DNA of 64,000 nt from UMGS1908 sp045655005 (GTDB taxonomy: Bacteria; Bacillota; Clostridia; Christensenellales; UBA1242). The stretch is taken from the NCBI GenBank assembly GCA_045655005.1, contig JAZOOJ010000007.1:277555-341554 (forward strand). Direction: 5' to 3'. A program made the position numbers and the translations under genes. Of the stretch, positions 17,801-25,316 are shown in pieces. Position 1 is the stretch's first letter. Each line of letters starts with the position of its first letter. The notes under the pieces were generated by a model that had not been told where the DNA came from, made no database searches, and saw only the letters and a program-made list of their open reading frames with translations.

Positions 17801-17985
17801 ATTTCATTCTCTTCTTCATCCGTATAAACCGAACCAGCCGACCTGACGTTTTTAGCTTTTGAATTATTTTCTACATACTTTTCAAAATCACTCTCTGACA
17901 TATCTGCGTCAGATTGATTGTCAATATCTAATTCATTCTCAAAATCTTCAATATCATCTTCTGTTACACCGCTTTCGTAAGACAT
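11851..17985 (-). CDS. Giant sigma-70-like repeat protein with AT-hook (2,044 aa)
   Basis: Residues about 58-145 resemble sigma-70 region 2 (RAQADDQEAWNLIFKKYALF; FDESKGAKFFTFLFLTTQHRV). Residues about 205-262 resemble region 4 (TYDAIAQKYGISRARVEQLV). Thereafter a unit recurs that ends in a tyrosine-rich motif: VYKYLYEHG (about 300), LYDYFYSDG (700), LYSYLYESG (880), LYEAIYWGR (1290), MYEYLYCGG (1390), LYNYLYNDG (1505), VYKYLFKGE (1660), IYKYIIVG (1760). Each is preceded by an HTH-like segment. An AT-hook RRGRPKGSKNKK lies at about 982-995 in a Ser/Glu/Val-rich linker. Sigma factors are normally 150-600 residues. I infer a DNA-binding regulator; whether it binds RNA polymerase is unknown. Confidence 0.65.
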   Translation of the reverse strand: MSYESGVTEDDIEDFENELDIDNQSDADMSESDFEKYVENNSKAKNVRSAGSVYTDEEENEIIKRAQADDQEAWNLIFKKYALFRNYMKFKMGRRIFGKVTPEDLESYIDEGIVTSVREFDESKGAKFFTFLFLTTQHRVMRLNNRNSTKRYQNDVLVQAEMNATSMVSIDAKQKENNKGEGRLLAEVIADTSDAEKQQEDDIAEFATKILGMVKNEIAKDFFEGKANDDSVTYDAIAQKYGISRARVEQLVKRERNNILKIIEKCKKVYTLLAIQKESIEYVASATGISESQVADYLKVYKYLYEHGKQVQQIVNDNTKAKEREHKVDSVKSSRRRSRKKTVTAPSVRHVKSLERITQTDLIKLARKAFPMDKGLQMLNRFEVLGESLGEIAVSSCMTVEEVHQVLINATNFVKEFFENVQKVVEVAQNSESIKNVFTNKQEKLYYDSILRNLLTGNIPKKNPVQVAIYSGLIKGQELLKFEDKSNVLTSLYILGEDCNVIAERLKVTKWYILDVARKLVTALNCVVGKFEEVYEGVKANESFEQISQKTQIPVDNIQSVYEYAKKIFFLNAEDLDLSRYANVKQGADFYTDNAEKVEIVLKKFKPLLTTNGMAEKYDLIVQNIIGGVSLQQLSGGVASRRTSLQGIKRAILESVKINMALTDACHDVMSKGQDVLEFAQGFNLTIEEVEDYAKLYDYFYSDGVLPERFNMENERNKNYWDRKRAKQKEKVGVLSKGLSDEKLEANPQNALGWEGVCEQIEDLTTLTNSISTEEFVRIIKLFAPIYERTSRADVFKRFVYDTYVNNSSIKDICEKNDLNYQTAASGKYVYTREVKCYLTLCKASMLALSGVKEFDEKLKNDLGLNQFQIEQYSNLYSYLYESGEIVNDWMPTNLVPKFKVIEQIQENLNAKVKETIESERVNENTIIQPTIIQPIENAISVETVTIQPVAEQVAESESESVVERNSSTTEVVENVTIEPAPTPKRRGRPKGSKNKKAIARALEESEKSEESNNLQGSEAESQPENLNVEEMNKPSDDVTTEVQVQSVSVVEKIAVKESENKTKSSSEKASAEQEDVKSTRKRMNDIQAFANREIIERLANLYEYDLRMKALKGAVVDNLPKEELVKILGVDDYAVCKSAIIDAEIELLGLLINVKKFVASGSPATSENGYLNWICQYLVGEKTRVYQNYTEQLRIVSILENDLDFMFELGNYKAFLKMGESMSVFAERTGQKFSTIMNRCARAKQYIEEVVRLSKSVYDLRTSNKSDSEICDELNISENEILRYISLYEAIYWGRSVNDFMSREKKDLYLKLFDYIDDGKMFNLQYFLTTKLSIAEIATHNNIGEVDLKREIKQGLAKLDDMLEQIHRAKQNENPEMPKVERLFFTKMYEYLYCGGARPIKLLTESELLIKLRPVYIRDSKFDLWYSNVVEAKELEDIAKAEGIVEGSARNKRAHAKNDLNEVLYQAELCYAEFASDGVVSDKTKTDLGITESRASDLINLYNYLYNDGELIQFETIMPRKERENKSATAINKGNTDQNAMVEHKQRIVKGPQIDKVDLITKLAEMYPYDFRYKVLKNEIVEGISFTESLAWLKLTENEISEVRASIYRDLEGLTTNTIKIGYVKYPRETHSAKAEEFGESEGAVSWYEKVYKYLFKGEEIPKENYLELRRLTKILSECGIQTNNLNFVTNYYNNRKNRERLNSTDQARVVRGRREVMAVLDELASIGEQIRSGVSLVSLAQSRQQTPDKLESLFNIYKYIIVGIKPKMAEKQQVAVEVEQKQPQTVLVREVNIPSSPSSNGASPELKTKEDASSVGMQKFTSEQKSVVIEGSRSEYKQVVQQGLPDGRPYRRMNEGAEVLSYRGQCKAKVFKFLKPKVKKLMTVKYYFDGVDIEIVAKKMGLDIYSAIDHILNTGQRFISEANKRSKSDNTPTPFELYCSIVPFDRDLYEEPLKAQLRYMGTLPTNSLTKLTRAVETVIKSEPIEIRSYLNEKYGKINSKGMIGFDFAEMLSGEDEIVRSLYPKFQQEFTRVLDKSRNTWSM

Positions 17986-18018
17986 TAAAAACTTTTCCCC
18001 CCACTATTTTCTTTTAAT

Positions 18019-18047
18019 ATTTTAACATATTAATCCTATCTTTTCAA
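18019..18047 (-). promoter_or_regulatory. Promoter of the giant sigma-like gene
   Basis: On the - strand, TTGAAA (18042-18047) and TAAAAT (18019-18024) are separated by 17 bases. As with the 758-residue gene, a GGGGGG stretch precedes the start by 11 bases. Confidence 0.65.
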
Positions 18048-18089
18048 GAGCACTAAATATTTTTTAGTAACTTCTGTTCAAATTTCTTA

Positions 18090-18118
18090 TTGAAATTTTT
18101 GTTTTTCTGTTATACAAT
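18090..18118 (+). promoter_or_regulatory. Promoter of the transglutaminase-like/hydrolase operon
   Basis: TTGAAA (18090-18095) and TACAAT (18113-18118) are separated by 17 bases. The promoter is divergent from that of the giant gene. Confidence 0.6.
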
Positions 18119-18162
18119 ATACGTATAAGTTTAAATCAAACGAATAATTTTGGAGGTGAATT

Positions 18163-18861
18163 ATGTTAAATCAAAGACAAATTGAAAGGGTTAATGCAGT
18201 TATAAACGACCCTGTGCATGGTGCAGAATTTTACACAGAAGATATGCACATTGAACTACTTTACAAGATTTCTGAAATCTTAAACTCTTTAGACATTGAT
18301 GAAAAAACGCCAGAAGAAGATGTGATTATTGAAATTAATAATTACTTAAAAGAAAATGTAACAATTAGAAATGAATACTTTATTGCTCAACGTGAAGTAA
18401 TCAGCGAGTTCCCAATTGAAGAACTTGAATACCGAACAGCATACGCTGCACTTTGCAAAGGTCAAGCAATGTGCGCAGGTTATGCAGAGGCGGCAAGAAT
18501 TTTGCTTGAATGTTGCGGATTTAAAACCCACACCCTACTTAGCAAATTGCCAGGCAAAGGAAAACAGTTGTTGCACTATGTAACAGCAGTAGAATATAAC
18601 GCACACGGAAGAAAATATTTCGTTTTCGACCCAGAGCGTGAAGCCAGTTGCGACCGCAAAGGGTATGACTTCCGTGAATACCTTCTTAAAATGACATACA
18701 TTCAACCCGAAGAATATTTCTATTCTCACAAAGTAGGGAAAAATGGATTGGGTCCAAACGCAGACTACTATATCGCAACAATTAATCCAAAAAGAGTTGT
18801 TGGTAAAAACGAAGTTGGTAAATTATTTGAAGACCAAGTTCAATTAGGAGAAGAAGAATAA
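18163..18861 (+). CDS. Transglutaminase-like cysteine protein
   Basis: This 232-residue cytoplasmic protein has the transglutaminase-core triad: cysteine in CKGQAMCAGYAEAARILLECCG, histidine in LLHYVTAVEY and aspartate in KYFVFDPERE. There is no signal peptide. Bacterial members are mostly proteases or amidases, and the substrate here is unknown. GGAGGTG precedes the start. The stop overlaps the ATG of the following alpha/beta hydrolase gene (TAATG), so the two are coupled and may act on the same substrate. Confidence 0.75.
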   Translation: MLNQRQIERVNAVINDPVHGAEFYTEDMHIELLYKISEILNSLDIDEKTPEEDVIIEINNYLKENVTIRNEYFIAQREVISEFPIEELEYRTAYAALCKGQAMCAGYAEAARILLECCGFKTHTLLSKLPGKGKQLLHYVTAVEYNAHGRKYFVFDPEREASCDRKGYDFREYLLKMTYIQPEEYFYSHKVGKNGLGPNADYYIATINPKRVVGKNEVGKLFEDQVQLGEEE

Positions 18862-19607
18862 TGAAAATTATTGATACAAAAATAGAAAATCATTCTGCAA
18901 GAATTTTTGAACCAGAGAATAATTTAAAAGAAATATTAATTGCTGTTCACGGATTCGCCGGAGATAAAGACAGTTCTGTAATTGTTGCAGTCGCAAATAA
19001 CCTTGTCAATTACGGTATTGCAACTATTTCTTTTGAGCTTCCAAACCACGGAGATGACGCCAGTGAAACTGTTTTAAATCTTCAAAGTTGTATAAACAGT
19101 ATTTCTGAAATAATTAATTACACAAAAAATAATTACAAAGGTTTACCTATTTCAATTTTCGCTACAAGTTTTGGTGCTTTTCTTACATTACAACACCTAA
19201 AGACACACAGCGAGCATTTTAAAAATGTAATTCTTCGATCACCGGCTATTGATATGGCAAATATCCTAGTGAAAAATATTTTACCTGAACATAATTTAAC
19301 ACTTGAAGATTTTTCTCAAATCCAAAATCTTGGATATGGCAAACCTTTACTAATTGACAGAAAGTTTATTGACGACCTTTACGCAAATGCTATTGGGGAT
19401 GAATACAGCGAAGAAAAGAACACATATTACCTACTTCAAGGATTAAAAGACGATATCGTTGACCCAAATTTTGTATTTGATTTTGTAGACAAACACTTTA
19501 ATAACAGATGCGAAATTTTTCAATTTAAAAACGCCGACCATCGCTATAAAAACCCAGGAGAACTAGAGCAGATTGTGGAAATCACAAGAAAAATTATGGT
19601 AAAGTAA
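18861..19607 (+). CDS. Alpha/beta hydrolase
   Basis: This 248-residue serine hydrolase has the oxyanion-hole motif VHGFAGDK at about residues 30-37 and the nucleophile elbow FATSFGAF (S in the x-S-x-G context). A late acid lies in LLQGLKDDIVDP and a histidine in NADHRYKNPGE. This order fits the catalytic triad. It is soluble, without a signal peptide, and translated from a start overlapping the upstream transglutaminase-like gene. An esterase or acyl-peptidase role is possible but not specified by the sequence. Confidence 0.8.
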   Translation: MKIIDTKIENHSARIFEPENNLKEILIAVHGFAGDKDSSVIVAVANNLVNYGIATISFELPNHGDDASETVLNLQSCINSISEIINYTKNNYKGLPISIFATSFGAFLTLQHLKTHSEHFKNVILRSPAIDMANILVKNILPEHNLTLEDFSQIQNLGYGKPLLIDRKFIDDLYANAIGDEYSEEKNTYYLLQGLKDDIVDPNFVFDFVDKHFNNRCEIFQFKNADHRYKNPGELEQIVEITRKIMVK

Positions 19608-19621
19608 GATAAAAAACATAA

Positions 19622-19655
19622 AAACAGCAAACACAATTATTTGTGCTTGCTGTTT
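19622..19655. terminator. Bidirectional terminator
   Basis: AAACAGCAA and TTGCTGTTT, with inner CACAA/TTTGTG, form a strong stem followed by TTTTTT. It serves the hydrolase (+) and the mutase gene (-). Confidence 0.8.
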
Positions 19656-19673
19656 CTTTTTTGTACTGTTTAT

Positions 19674-21125
19674 CTAAATTTCTTCATCATCGTTTATCCA
19701 AGGCTTGCAAAGTTCCTTATAACTTCTTAGAACACCTTTAAAAATCTTTTTAATTTCACGCAGGTCTTGTTCGGTCTTCGCTTCGAACAAAAGCCCAAGC
19801 ATAGGCATATTTGAACTTGCCCTAACCAAACCCCAGCCATTTTCAAACTCTACTCTTGCACCATTGATATCGCAAACTCTTTCACCGTACATTTCTTTAA
19901 ATCTTTGTACAAGTTTGTCAACCAGTTCATATTTAATCAAATCATCACATTCAACGTATATCTCTGGGCTGGTTATATATTTTGGCATTTTGTCTACAAG
20001 TTTTGACATAGGTTTTCTGGCATTCGACAAACACTCAACAAGTTTTGCTCCTGCAAAAAGTCCGTCATCAAAACCATAATAATTATCTCCGCCAATAAAA
20101 ATATGTCCACTTCTCTCTCCTGCAAGATCGGCGTTTTCTTCTTTCATTTTTGATTTAATGTAAGAATGTCCGGTACTCCACATAACCGGAGTTCCACCAT
20201 TTTTTGTGATAGTCTCGGTTAATGCCCTTGAACACTTTACATCATATACAACCTTAGCGTTTTCTTTATTCTTTACAATTGGTTCAGACAAAAGAGCTAA
20301 GATAATATCGCTCCATACGTTTTGTCCTTTTTCATCCACAACACCAATTCTGTCGCCATCTCCATCAAAAAACATTCCAATATCTGCCTTAATATATGGA
20401 TGAGTGGTCAATTCTTCCATTTTTTTTCTTGCAGTTAAATCTGATGGATTTGGGAAATACCTTGGATAACTTGTATCTGGATCAGCGTTCACCAAAAATG
20501 TTATACAGCCTAATTTTTGAAAAATTTCATATGCAAACAACCCCGCTCCACCATTTGCCGTTTCAATTAATACCCTTGGGCGATACTCTCCCATATTAAT
20601 CCTTGACACAACAGCATCAATATAATTATCTCTTACATCACAGTCGATAACTCTGCCTTTTTTCCTTGGTTTTGGGAAACGCCTATCTACATTATTAAAA
20701 ACTTCAATTATATCGTTCTTTGAAAGTGTCGTTGAATACCCCATTCCAAGTTTGAATCCACTCCAACCATTTGGATTGTGGCTTGCAGTTATCATTACAA
20801 GGCCTTCACAATTATAAACATATTGTGCATAATATGCAATTGGCGAAAGCGTCAATCCGATGAAATATACATTTATTCCCATATCCGTCAAGGCATTAAT
20901 TGCACTGTTTGCAAAACTAAGCGAACAATCCCTGTTATCATAACCAACGACAGCCTTGCTTATTCCCTTTGCTTTTATAAATCCGGCATACGCTTTTACT
21001 ATTCTGTAAACGCTTTTTTCATTCAATTGGTCGTCATTAACAAGACCACGAATATCGTACTCTCGAAACATACTGATAAAGCCTTTTGAGTAGCCATTCT
21101 TTTTCATTTTTATACTATTTCCCAT
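19674..21125 (-). CDS. Phosphomannomutase/phosphoglucomutase family protein
   Basis: This 483-residue alpha-D-phosphohexomutase interconverts hexose 1- and 6-phosphates for cell-envelope sugar synthesis. The family blocks are present in order: EYDIRG near the N-terminus, the phosphoserine loop TASHNPNGWSGFK, the Mg2+ loop DGDGDR, the sugar-binding GERSGH and a C-terminal phosphate-binding RASSNMPMLGLLFEA. The start is the ATG at 21125 with GAGGAG upstream; a TTG one codon earlier is less likely. Substrate choice between mannose, glucose and glucosamine is not visible. Confidence 0.9.
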   Translation of the reverse strand: MGNSIKMKKNGYSKGFISMFREYDIRGLVNDDQLNEKSVYRIVKAYAGFIKAKGISKAVVGYDNRDCSLSFANSAINALTDMGINVYFIGLTLSPIAYYAQYVYNCEGLVMITASHNPNGWSGFKLGMGYSTTLSKNDIIEVFNNVDRRFPKPRKKGRVIDCDVRDNYIDAVVSRINMGEYRPRVLIETANGGAGLFAYEIFQKLGCITFLVNADPDTSYPRYFPNPSDLTARKKMEELTTHPYIKADIGMFFDGDGDRIGVVDEKGQNVWSDIILALLSEPIVKNKENAKVVYDVKCSRALTETITKNGGTPVMWSTGHSYIKSKMKEENADLAGERSGHIFIGGDNYYGFDDGLFAGAKLVECLSNARKPMSKLVDKMPKYITSPEIYVECDDLIKYELVDKLVQRFKEMYGERVCDINGARVEFENGWGLVRASSNMPMLGLLFEAKTEQDLREIKKIFKGVLRSYKELCKPWINDDEEI

Positions 21126-21267
21126 CAATTACTCCTCTTTTAACTAGATTATATCACAAAGATTTTTTTATTCAAAATTTAAATTTGGGTTTTTTGTTGT
21201 TTTGTTTGGCGATTTATCTTTTTTTTGTTATAATATGTTTTATTAATTTAAGGAGTTATATACAGAC

Positions 21268-21813
21268 GTGTACATAGCAAGTCAAATAGTCAGTGGAGTT
21301 GCCCTAACCTTAAACGCATCGGGCAGACTATTTAAAAAACAAAGCACAAATATGATATTTACGACAATTGCAAACATTTTAGTTGCAATAAGTTTTTATT
21401 TGCTTGGTGCGTATATGGGGCTTGTTTGTATGATTGTTTCGGTAACTCGCACGTTTGTATTTTTCTTATACGCAAAAAACGATTGGTCTAAAAACTTATT
21501 CCTATTAATATTTTTCATAGCCCTCTACCTTGGCACAAGTTTTATATCTTTTACAAACTGGCTTGAATATGCAATTATCGCGCTTAAAGGAATTACCTAT
21601 ACTTATGGAGCATGGCAACATAATGCACAAACTTTCAGACTTTTGAGTATTGCTTCGTGTGTTTTCACAATTTGGTATAATGCCATCTATGCCGGATATG
21701 TTAATATTATTGGTGAAGCGGTTTGCATAATTTTCATCTCTTATGTAATAATTAAAGATTTACTGGCAAGCAAAAGCCAAACATTGTCTTCAAATAGCGA
21801 TAATTTAAAATAA
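21268..21813 (+). CDS. YgjV-family integral membrane protein
   Basis: This 181-residue protein has about six hydrophobic spans and the layout of the YgjV/Imp family (IASQIVSGVALTLNASGRLF; RTFVFFLYAKNDWSKN; GAWQHNAQTFRLLSIAS). It starts with GTG, preceded by AAGGAG at 12 bases. The function of the family is not established. It stands alone, with a bidirectional terminator downstream. Confidence 0.7.
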   Translation: MYIASQIVSGVALTLNASGRLFKKQSTNMIFTTIANILVAISFYLLGAYMGLVCMIVSVTRTFVFFLYAKNDWSKNLFLLIFFIALYLGTSFISFTNWLEYAIIALKGITYTYGAWQHNAQTFRLLSIASCVFTIWYNAIYAGYVNIIGEAVCIIFISYVIIKDLLASKSQTLSSNSDNLK

Positions 21814-21817
21814 AAAT

Positions 21818-21848
21818 AAAGAGCAGAATTTATATAATTCTGCTCTTT
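21818..21848. terminator. Bidirectional terminator
   Basis: A perfect 13-bp stem AAAGAGCAGAATT / AATTCTGCTCTTT with loop TATAT. Confidence 0.85.
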
Positions 21849-21854
21849 TCAATA

Positions 21855-22475
21855 TTAATCCCCGTCATACTCACCCAAAGGCCCTAAATCATGTACAATT
21901 GGAAACCCCTCATCGTCAAGCTGAACGCTTTGACGCCCTTCAGCCACTTGTCTTACATCTTCTTTTATATCTAACTGCGTTCTCTCGATTACTTCAAACG
22001 CAATATATGTTAAGTAATCTTTTATACTTTTAAAGCGAAACATTGTAAGTGTTTTATCACCATAACTTTGAATGTTTTCATCTTCGTATGGATTCGCCTT
22101 ATACTTCATTTCAAAAAATGCATTTTCCGTCATTTGCTTGTAAATTTCACTTAAAACTTCAAAATCCTCTTGCTTATAGACATTGACAATATCAAACCAC
22201 TCATCAATACCATATGCGTCCACAAAAAGCAACTCTGCAAGTTCTGCAACTTTTTCTTCGTAATCGCAAATCTCTTTATAGTTTGATAAATTTGCCATAA
22301 ACTTCTTTTGCTCGATTATTCGTCCTTCAATCGTAACTGCATATGTACTTTTAGACTCTAATTGAATATTTTCATTCATCTTCGCACGCAAGTAAGACTC
22401 TATTGTTTTATACTCATCTAAACTTCCAACGTTCTCCAAAAATCTTTGTACAAGAACAGCAAGATTTGTTTCCAT
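21855..22475 (-). CDS. Hypothetical protein, 206 aa
   Basis: The start METNLAVLV is chosen for GGAGGTGG just upstream; the longer in-frame start lacks one. The protein is soluble, acidic and largely helical (for example YEEKVAELAELLFVDAYG and YLTYIAFEVIERTQLDIKEDV), with no membrane span or recognised motif. The acidic C-terminus ends DLGPLGEYDGD. I do not recognise the family. It faces the SLOG-domain gene divergently. Confidence 0.6.
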   Translation of the reverse strand: METNLAVLVQRFLENVGSLDEYKTIESYLRAKMNENIQLESKSTYAVTIEGRIIEQKKFMANLSNYKEICDYEEKVAELAELLFVDAYGIDEWFDIVNVYKQEDFEVLSEIYKQMTENAFFEMKYKANPYEDENIQSYGDKTLTMFRFKSIKDYLTYIAFEVIERTQLDIKEDVRQVAEGRQSVQLDDEGFPIVHDLGPLGEYDGD

Positions 22476-22612
22476 AAGCCACCTCCATATAACCAAATTA
22501 TAAATTAAATTTCAAAAATTTGCAACTATCGATATAAATATTGTACAAATTGTTTTATTTTTTACTTTTCTATGCTAAAATATGTGATAATTTTAATCTT
22601 GAAGGAAGTATT

Positions 22613-23125
22613 ATGACCAAATCAAACAGTACGATTTCAACAGTATGTTTTACTGGTCACCGACCGAAATCAATCCCCTGGATTGATGATTTAACTGACG
22701 AACGCTATATCGCTGTGAAAGACATATTAAAACAGAAAATTATAGACGCAATTGATAATGGCATTACCCATTTTATCTCTGGCATGGCCGAAGGCGTAGA
22801 TTTATTGGTTGCAGAATTGGTTCTTGAAGCAAAATGGGATTATCCCTTTATTTTTTTAGAATGTGCCATACCCTTCTCTGGACAGGATACAAGATTTTCC
22901 AAAACGAACCAGCAACGCTACCAAAAAATTATTGAAAACGCAGATAAAGTAAGCGTTTTATCTAATCGCTATTACAACGGGTGTTTATTTTCAAGAAATC
23001 TTTATATGGTTGAAAACTCTTCACTTCTTATTGCCGTGTTTAACGGAATAAAAGAAGGCGGAACATTTCAAACAATAAGCTTAGCAAAAAAGAAAAATCT
23101 TGAAGTTTGGGTTGTAAATTGTTGA
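22613..23125 (+). CDS. SLOG-family protein (YpsA/DUF1273-like)
   Basis: This 170-residue protein has a Rossmann-like fold with the features of the YpsA/DUF1273 group: CFTGHRP at the N-terminus, then FISGMAEGVDLLVAELVLE, and a late GGTFQTISLAKKK loop. SLOG domains bind nucleotide or NAD-type ligands. In Bacillus, YpsA influences cell division, but no function can be fixed here. The start at 22613 has GAAGGAAG upstream; an in-frame upstream ATG adds an unlikely hydrophobic leader. Confidence 0.75.
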   Translation: MTKSNSTISTVCFTGHRPKSIPWIDDLTDERYIAVKDILKQKIIDAIDNGITHFISGMAEGVDLLVAELVLEAKWDYPFIFLECAIPFSGQDTRFSKTNQQRYQKIIENADKVSVLSNRYYNGCLFSRNLYMVENSSLLIAVFNGIKEGGTFQTISLAKKKNLEVWVVNC

Positions 23126-23176
23126 AAATATGTTATAATTGTCAAAGAAATTTAATTTTACAATAGAGGAAATAAT

Positions 23177-24436
23177 ATGTATTTTGATTACGATATTGAC
23201 GAAAAAATAGTATCTCTTGCAAACGATGTCGAAAAAGAACTTGCGACAATCTTTAAAAAGTATGAAGAAAATGCCATGCGTTGGTCAAGCAAGGTTTTAA
23301 AATCTTTCCAAAAAAATTATTTATCAGTTTCAGACTTTGGCGAGGTTACTGGCTATGGCTACTATGATGGCGGACGTGATAAACTTGAAAAAATCTACGC
23401 CGAAGTCTTTGGGGCTGAAGACGCACTTGTTCGCCCACAAATTATGAGTGGGACACATGCCCTTGCCCTTACCTTGTTTGGACTGCTAAAACATGGCGAC
23501 ACTATGATCTCAATTACAGGCGATCCATACGACTCTCTTAAAACCGTTATTGGTATCGAGGGCGACAGCAGGAATTCATTGATGGCAAACGGCATAAAAT
23601 ACGAGCAAATTAACCTTATAAATGACGACTTCGACTACAACAGCATTTCTGAACGATTGAAAGCGAAAAATGTCAAATTGGTGGAAATTCAGCGTTCTCG
23701 TGGATACTCACAAAGGAAAAGTTTAACCATTGACAAAATTGAAAAGGTTTGCACAGAAATTCGCAAAGTAAATAGCGATGTAATTATTATGGTTGATAAC
23801 TGCTATGGCGATTTCGTGGAAGAAAAAGAGCCAACCGAAGTTGGTGCAGATATTTTAATTGGTTCACTAATGAAAAACCTTGGTGGTGGTGAAGCCAAAA
23901 CTGGCGGATATGTTGTTGGACGAAAAGACCTTGTCAACGACGTCGCTGAAAGATTTTCGGCTCCTTGTATTGGAAAAGACATCGGTGCAAATCTAAACCA
24001 AAATCTTTCATTCTATAAGGGATTCTATATGGCACCAAGCATCGTTTGCAACAGCCTTAAAACAATGACCTTCGCAAGTAGGTGCTTAGAAAAACTAGGA
24101 TTCGATGTTGACCCCCTTTGGAATGAAGACCGAACAGATATCATTCAAACTATTAACTTAAACACCCCTGAGAATTTAGTAGAATTTTGCAAAGGCATAC
24201 AACAAGGCTCACCTATCGATAGTTTTGTAACACCAGAGCCTGCTCCAATGCCAGGATATCCAGACGATGAAGTTATGGCGGGCGGGAGTTTTATTTCAGG
24301 CTCAACCATTGAACTTTCTTGTGATGGACCAATGATTGCTCCGTTTACCGCATATATGCAAGGTGGGCTAACATATGAATACGGAAAGCTTGGGATAATG
24401 ATTGCAATCAACAATGTTGCGAACAATATTAAATAA
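23177..24436 (+). CDS. PLP-dependent enzyme, methionine gamma-lyase/aluminium-resistance family (YnbB-like)
   Basis: This 419-residue aminotransferase-fold enzyme matches the family annotated as aluminium resistance or methionine gamma-lyase-like. Visible elements are the substrate-loop GYGYYDGGRDKLE, the cofactor-stacking region MSGTHAL, D207 in MVDNCYGDF and the probable Schiff-base lysine K233 in IGSLMKNLGGG. A glycine-rich C-terminus follows. The true reaction of the family is uncertain, probably a C-S lyase. It ends in a strong bidirectional terminator. Confidence 0.85.
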   Translation: MYFDYDIDEKIVSLANDVEKELATIFKKYEENAMRWSSKVLKSFQKNYLSVSDFGEVTGYGYYDGGRDKLEKIYAEVFGAEDALVRPQIMSGTHALALTLFGLLKHGDTMISITGDPYDSLKTVIGIEGDSRNSLMANGIKYEQINLINDDFDYNSISERLKAKNVKLVEIQRSRGYSQRKSLTIDKIEKVCTEIRKVNSDVIIMVDNCYGDFVEEKEPTEVGADILIGSLMKNLGGGEAKTGGYVVGRKDLVNDVAERFSAPCIGKDIGANLNQNLSFYKGFYMAPSIVCNSLKTMTFASRCLEKLGFDVDPLWNEDRTDIIQTINLNTPENLVEFCKGIQQGSPIDSFVTPEPAPMPGYPDDEVMAGGSFISGSTIELSCDGPMIAPFTAYMQGGLTYEYGKLGIMIAINNVANNIK

Positions 24437-24440
24437 CACA

Positions 24441-24470
24441 AAACGAACGACATATCTGTCGTTCGTTTTT
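24441..24470. terminator. Bidirectional terminator
   Basis: ACGAACGACA / TGTCGTTCGT stem with loop TATC, flanked by A and T runs. Confidence 0.85.
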
Positions 24471-24477
24471 ATTATAC

Positions 24478-25188
24478 TTAATTTTCTTCTTTACCCATTT
24501 TACCAAGTTCGTTGCATCTGTTCAACAAAAACTTTGAAATCTCATCTCTTGTTTTCAATTTATCTTTTAACTCTGAATACATTACAGGTGCATCAATCAT
24601 ATAAACTTTTTCTTTCTTTTTAAAATAAGTCACGTAAATAGGAACATCAATTCCCTCTTTTAATGCAACTTCCGCAAGCATAACGAATCCAGCATAAAAG
24701 CCTTTAAGCTCGTCCAAATATCCATCAGATGAATCTTCTGGGAAAATAACGATATTGTCACCCCTTTTAATTGCTTCAATACTTTCCCTAATTGTTTTTT
24801 TAAATCTTGCATCTTTATATGTGGAAATCAACTCTAAGCCCTTATAGAAAAGATTTGTTAAAGGACTTGCGAGCAAACAAAACAGCCTTGCCAAATGTAA
24901 ATTCCAATGCTTTTTCTCGTGATAATAAACCCTTGTTTGATATTTATACATTTTCACAAGTCCAGAATTCATTTCATACGCACCCCACATTGTAATAGGG
25001 GCATCAAGGTAAATCTCTAACGACATCGGAGCATCTGTCCCTTCATGATTTGAAAGAATTATTCCACCCCCTCCGATTTTTTCACCCAAATATACAAACC
25101 TTGGCTCTTTATATCTGCACTTCATCAAAGATTTCATTCCCCTGTACCAAAGTTTTCTTTTTTTCTGATTTTCTAATTTTTTTGCCAT
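24478..25188 (-). CDS. PlsC-like 1-acylglycerol-phosphate acyltransferase
   Basis: This 236-residue enzyme is expected to acylate lysophosphatidic acid or a related lipid at the membrane face. The HxxxxD catalytic motif is present as SNHEGTD, and the phosphate-binding motif usually written EGT appears as FPEDSSDG at about residue 160. A third block VPIYVTYFKKK follows. The start MAKKLENQ has AAAGGTG upstream. The altered second motif leaves substrate specificity uncertain. Confidence 0.75.
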   Translation of the reverse strand: MAKKLENQKKRKLWYRGMKSLMKCRYKEPRFVYLGEKIGGGGIILSNHEGTDAPMSLEIYLDAPITMWGAYEMNSGLVKMYKYQTRVYYHEKKHWNLHLARLFCLLASPLTNLFYKGLELISTYKDARFKKTIRESIEAIKRGDNIVIFPEDSSDGYLDELKGFYAGFVMLAEVALKEGIDVPIYVTYFKKKEKVYMIDAPVMYSELKDKLKTRDEISKFLLNRCNELGKMGKEEN

Positions 25189-25274
25189 ATAATCACCTTT
25201 CAACAATATAATTATAGCACACCAGCTTTGTTATTCCAAGCCTTATTAATATTTCATCAAACTTTCACAATAAA

Positions 25275-25302
25275 AATAAGACTCTAAATTTAGAGCCTTA
25301 TT
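25275..25302. terminator. Bidirectional terminator
   Basis: AATAAG-CTCTAAA / TTTAGAG-CTTATT stem with a T-rich tail in both directions. Confidence 0.75.
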
Positions 25303-25316
25303 TTTATATTTTGATA

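Noticed and set aside
22541..22612. N-terminal extension of the SLOG-family protein
   Set aside because: The hydrophobic extension MYKLFYFLLFYAK is AT-rich upstream DNA read in frame; the ribosome binding site supports the ATG at 22613.
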